Shown: in pieces, positions 63,118-64,000 of the stretch
How the letters are laid out: every line of letters begins with the position of its first letter
Position numbering within the stretch: position 1 is the first letter of the stretch
From: Vibrio fortis
GTDB lineage: Bacteria > Pseudomonadota > Gammaproteobacteria > Enterobacterales > Vibrionaceae
NCBI RefSeq assembly: GCF_024347475.1
Contig: NZ_AP025487.1
Location: 2,914,001 to 2,978,000, forward strand
Reading direction: 5' to 3'
DNA: 64,000 nucleotides
Program-made: the position numbers and the translations under genes
Notes under the pieces: model-generated
What the model was told of the DNA's origin: nothing
Databases searched by the model: none
The model's input: the letters and a program-made list of their open reading frames with translations, nothing else

Positions 63118-63846
63118 ATGTTTGCATCTAAAGAAGGTCAATCAATTCCTCAAGTAACATTCCCTACTCGCCAAGGTGATGCTTGGGTAAACGTTACAAC
63201 AGAAGAGCTATTCAAAGACAAGACGGTTATCGTATTTAGCTTGCCGGGCGCATTTACACCAACTTGTTCTTCAAGCCACTTGCCACGTTACAACGAGCTT
63301 TACTCGGTATTTAAAGAGAACGGTGTTGATGACATTCTGTGTGTATCAGTGAATGACACATTCGTAATGAACGCTTGGAAAGCAGACCAAGAAGCTGAAA
63401 ACATCACCTTCATTCCAGACGGTAACGGTGACTTCACAGACGGCATGGGCATGTTAGTTGAGAAGAACGACATTGGCTTTGGCAAACGTTCATGGCGCTA
63501 CAGCATGCTGGTTAAAAACGGCGTGGTAGAGAAAATGTTCATCGAAGAAGACGTACCAGGCGACCCATTCAAGGTTTCTGATGCAGACACTATGCTTAAC
63601 TACATTGCACCTGAGCACAAAGAGCAAGAGTCAATCACAGTGTTCACTAAGCCAGGTTGCCCGTTCTGCATGAAAGCAAAACAGAACCTAATCGACAAAG
63701 GCCTAAACTACGAAGAAGTGGTACTAGGTAAAGATGCAACAACAGTAAGCCTGCGTGCTATCTCTGGCCGCTCTACAGTTCCTCAAGTTTTCATCGGTGG
63801 TAAACACATCGGTGGTAGCGAAGAGCTAGAAACTTTCCTAGGCTAA
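63118..63846 (+). CDS. Peroxiredoxin-glutaredoxin fusion
   Basis: 242 residues. The Prx5-type domain (1-165) has the peroxidatic Cys50 ([10 protein letters not shown]). A glutaredoxin domain (about 172-242) has Cys181-x-x-Cys184 (GCPFC) and the terminal [11 protein letters not shown]. The fused glutaredoxin recycles the peroxidase with glutathione, as in the Haemophilus PGdx. AGGAA lies five bases before the ATG. It is divergent from oxyR and very likely under its control. The 154 bases after the stop hold only short inverted repeats (AACCC/GGGTT) and no gene start. Confidence 0.95.
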   Translation: MFASKEGQSIPQVTFPTRQGDAWVNVTTEELFKDKTVIVFSLPGAFTPTCSSSHLPRYNELYSVFKENGVDDILCVSVNDTFVMNAWKADQEAENITFIPDGNGDFTDGMGMLVEKNDIGFGKRSWRYSMLVKNGVVEKMFIEEDVPGDPFKVSDADTMLNYIAPEHKEQESITVFTKPGCPFCMKAKQNLIDKGLNYEEVVLGKDATTVSLRAISGRSTVPQVFIGGKHIGGSEELETFLG

Positions 63847-64000
63847 TCATTGCCAAATTGCTAACCCGCTTACCAGTGGGTTGGCTAACCCTATCGGGTT
63901 GAATCTAGCTTGTGGCTCGCTTTATCCACAGCCACAGGCTAAACCTAATAAAACAAACCACAAAACGCCACTATCCTGACTCTCAATGCACCATCAGAGT

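Noticed and set aside
63847..64000. A terminator or new gene after prx
   Set aside because: Short inverted repeats (AACCC/GGGTT; TGTGGCT/AGCCACA) without a T run; no open frame with a start in the remaining bases.

Overview
The window is a chromosomal segment of a Vibrio species, judged from gene content and order. Diagnostic points are the block crp - astD/astA/astC - pabA - xds - trpS - gph - rpe - dam - damX - aroB - aroK - pilQPONM - mrcA - oxyR - prx, a GlyGly-CTERM ExeM-type nuclease, a DUF2780 (VcgC/VcgE) lipoprotein and a fused peroxiredoxin-glutaredoxin. I recall the same order from Vibrio cholerae; no search was possible here. Nearly everything is vertically inherited core genome. 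I see no phage, integron, transposase, CRISPR, toxin-antitoxin or defence island, and no tRNA or rRNA gene.

Region 1 (1-2071): a truncated oapA/ytfB gene, divergent fklB and a small DUF2780 lipoprotein gene, then a 17-copy tandem array of the heptamer GAGATAC in the convergent gap before rplQ.

Region 2 (2090-21742, all minus strand): the ribosomal super-cluster. In transcription order it runs rpsL-rpsG-fusA-tuf (str), bfd and bfr, the S10 operon rpsJ to rpsQ, the spc operon rplN to secY-rpmJ, and the alpha operon rpsM-rpsK-rpsD-rpoA-rplQ. Promoters for str, S10, spc and alpha can be read from the sequence. The S4-type alpha leader and the long S10 leader are also visible.

Region 3 (21924-35558): tusBCD with yheO, fkpA, a WD40 lipoprotein gene with slyX, an isoaspartyl peptidase, slyD, yheV, kefG-kefB, then on the plus strand yheS, a TIGR02444 gene, yheT, yheU and prkB.

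Region 4 (35800-42413): crp with a likely autoregulatory CRP site, a second short GAGATAC array, then minus-strand arginine catabolism genes astC-astA-astD followed by a DUF1338 gene, and pabA. An ARG-box-like site lies upstream of astC.

Region 5 (42506-47022): a two-gene unit, an outer-membrane porin followed 21 bp later by the large extracellular nuclease gene xds. It suggests secreted DNA degradation linked to outer-membrane uptake.

Region 6 (47509-63846): trpS, gph and rpe (each followed by its own terminator), dam, damX, aroB, aroK, pilQ-pilP-pilO-pilN-pilM (type IV pilus alignment complex and secretin), divergent mrcA, then oxyR divergent from prx. The oxyR-prx gap contains a near-consensus four-part OxyR operator.

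No convincing new multi-gene system was found. The most worthwhile leads are non-coding: the paired heptamer arrays, the overlapping hairpins between rpsG and fusA, and the nested stem upstream of aroK. Among genes, the porin-xds pair and the DUF1338 gene attached to the ast genes are the best leads.
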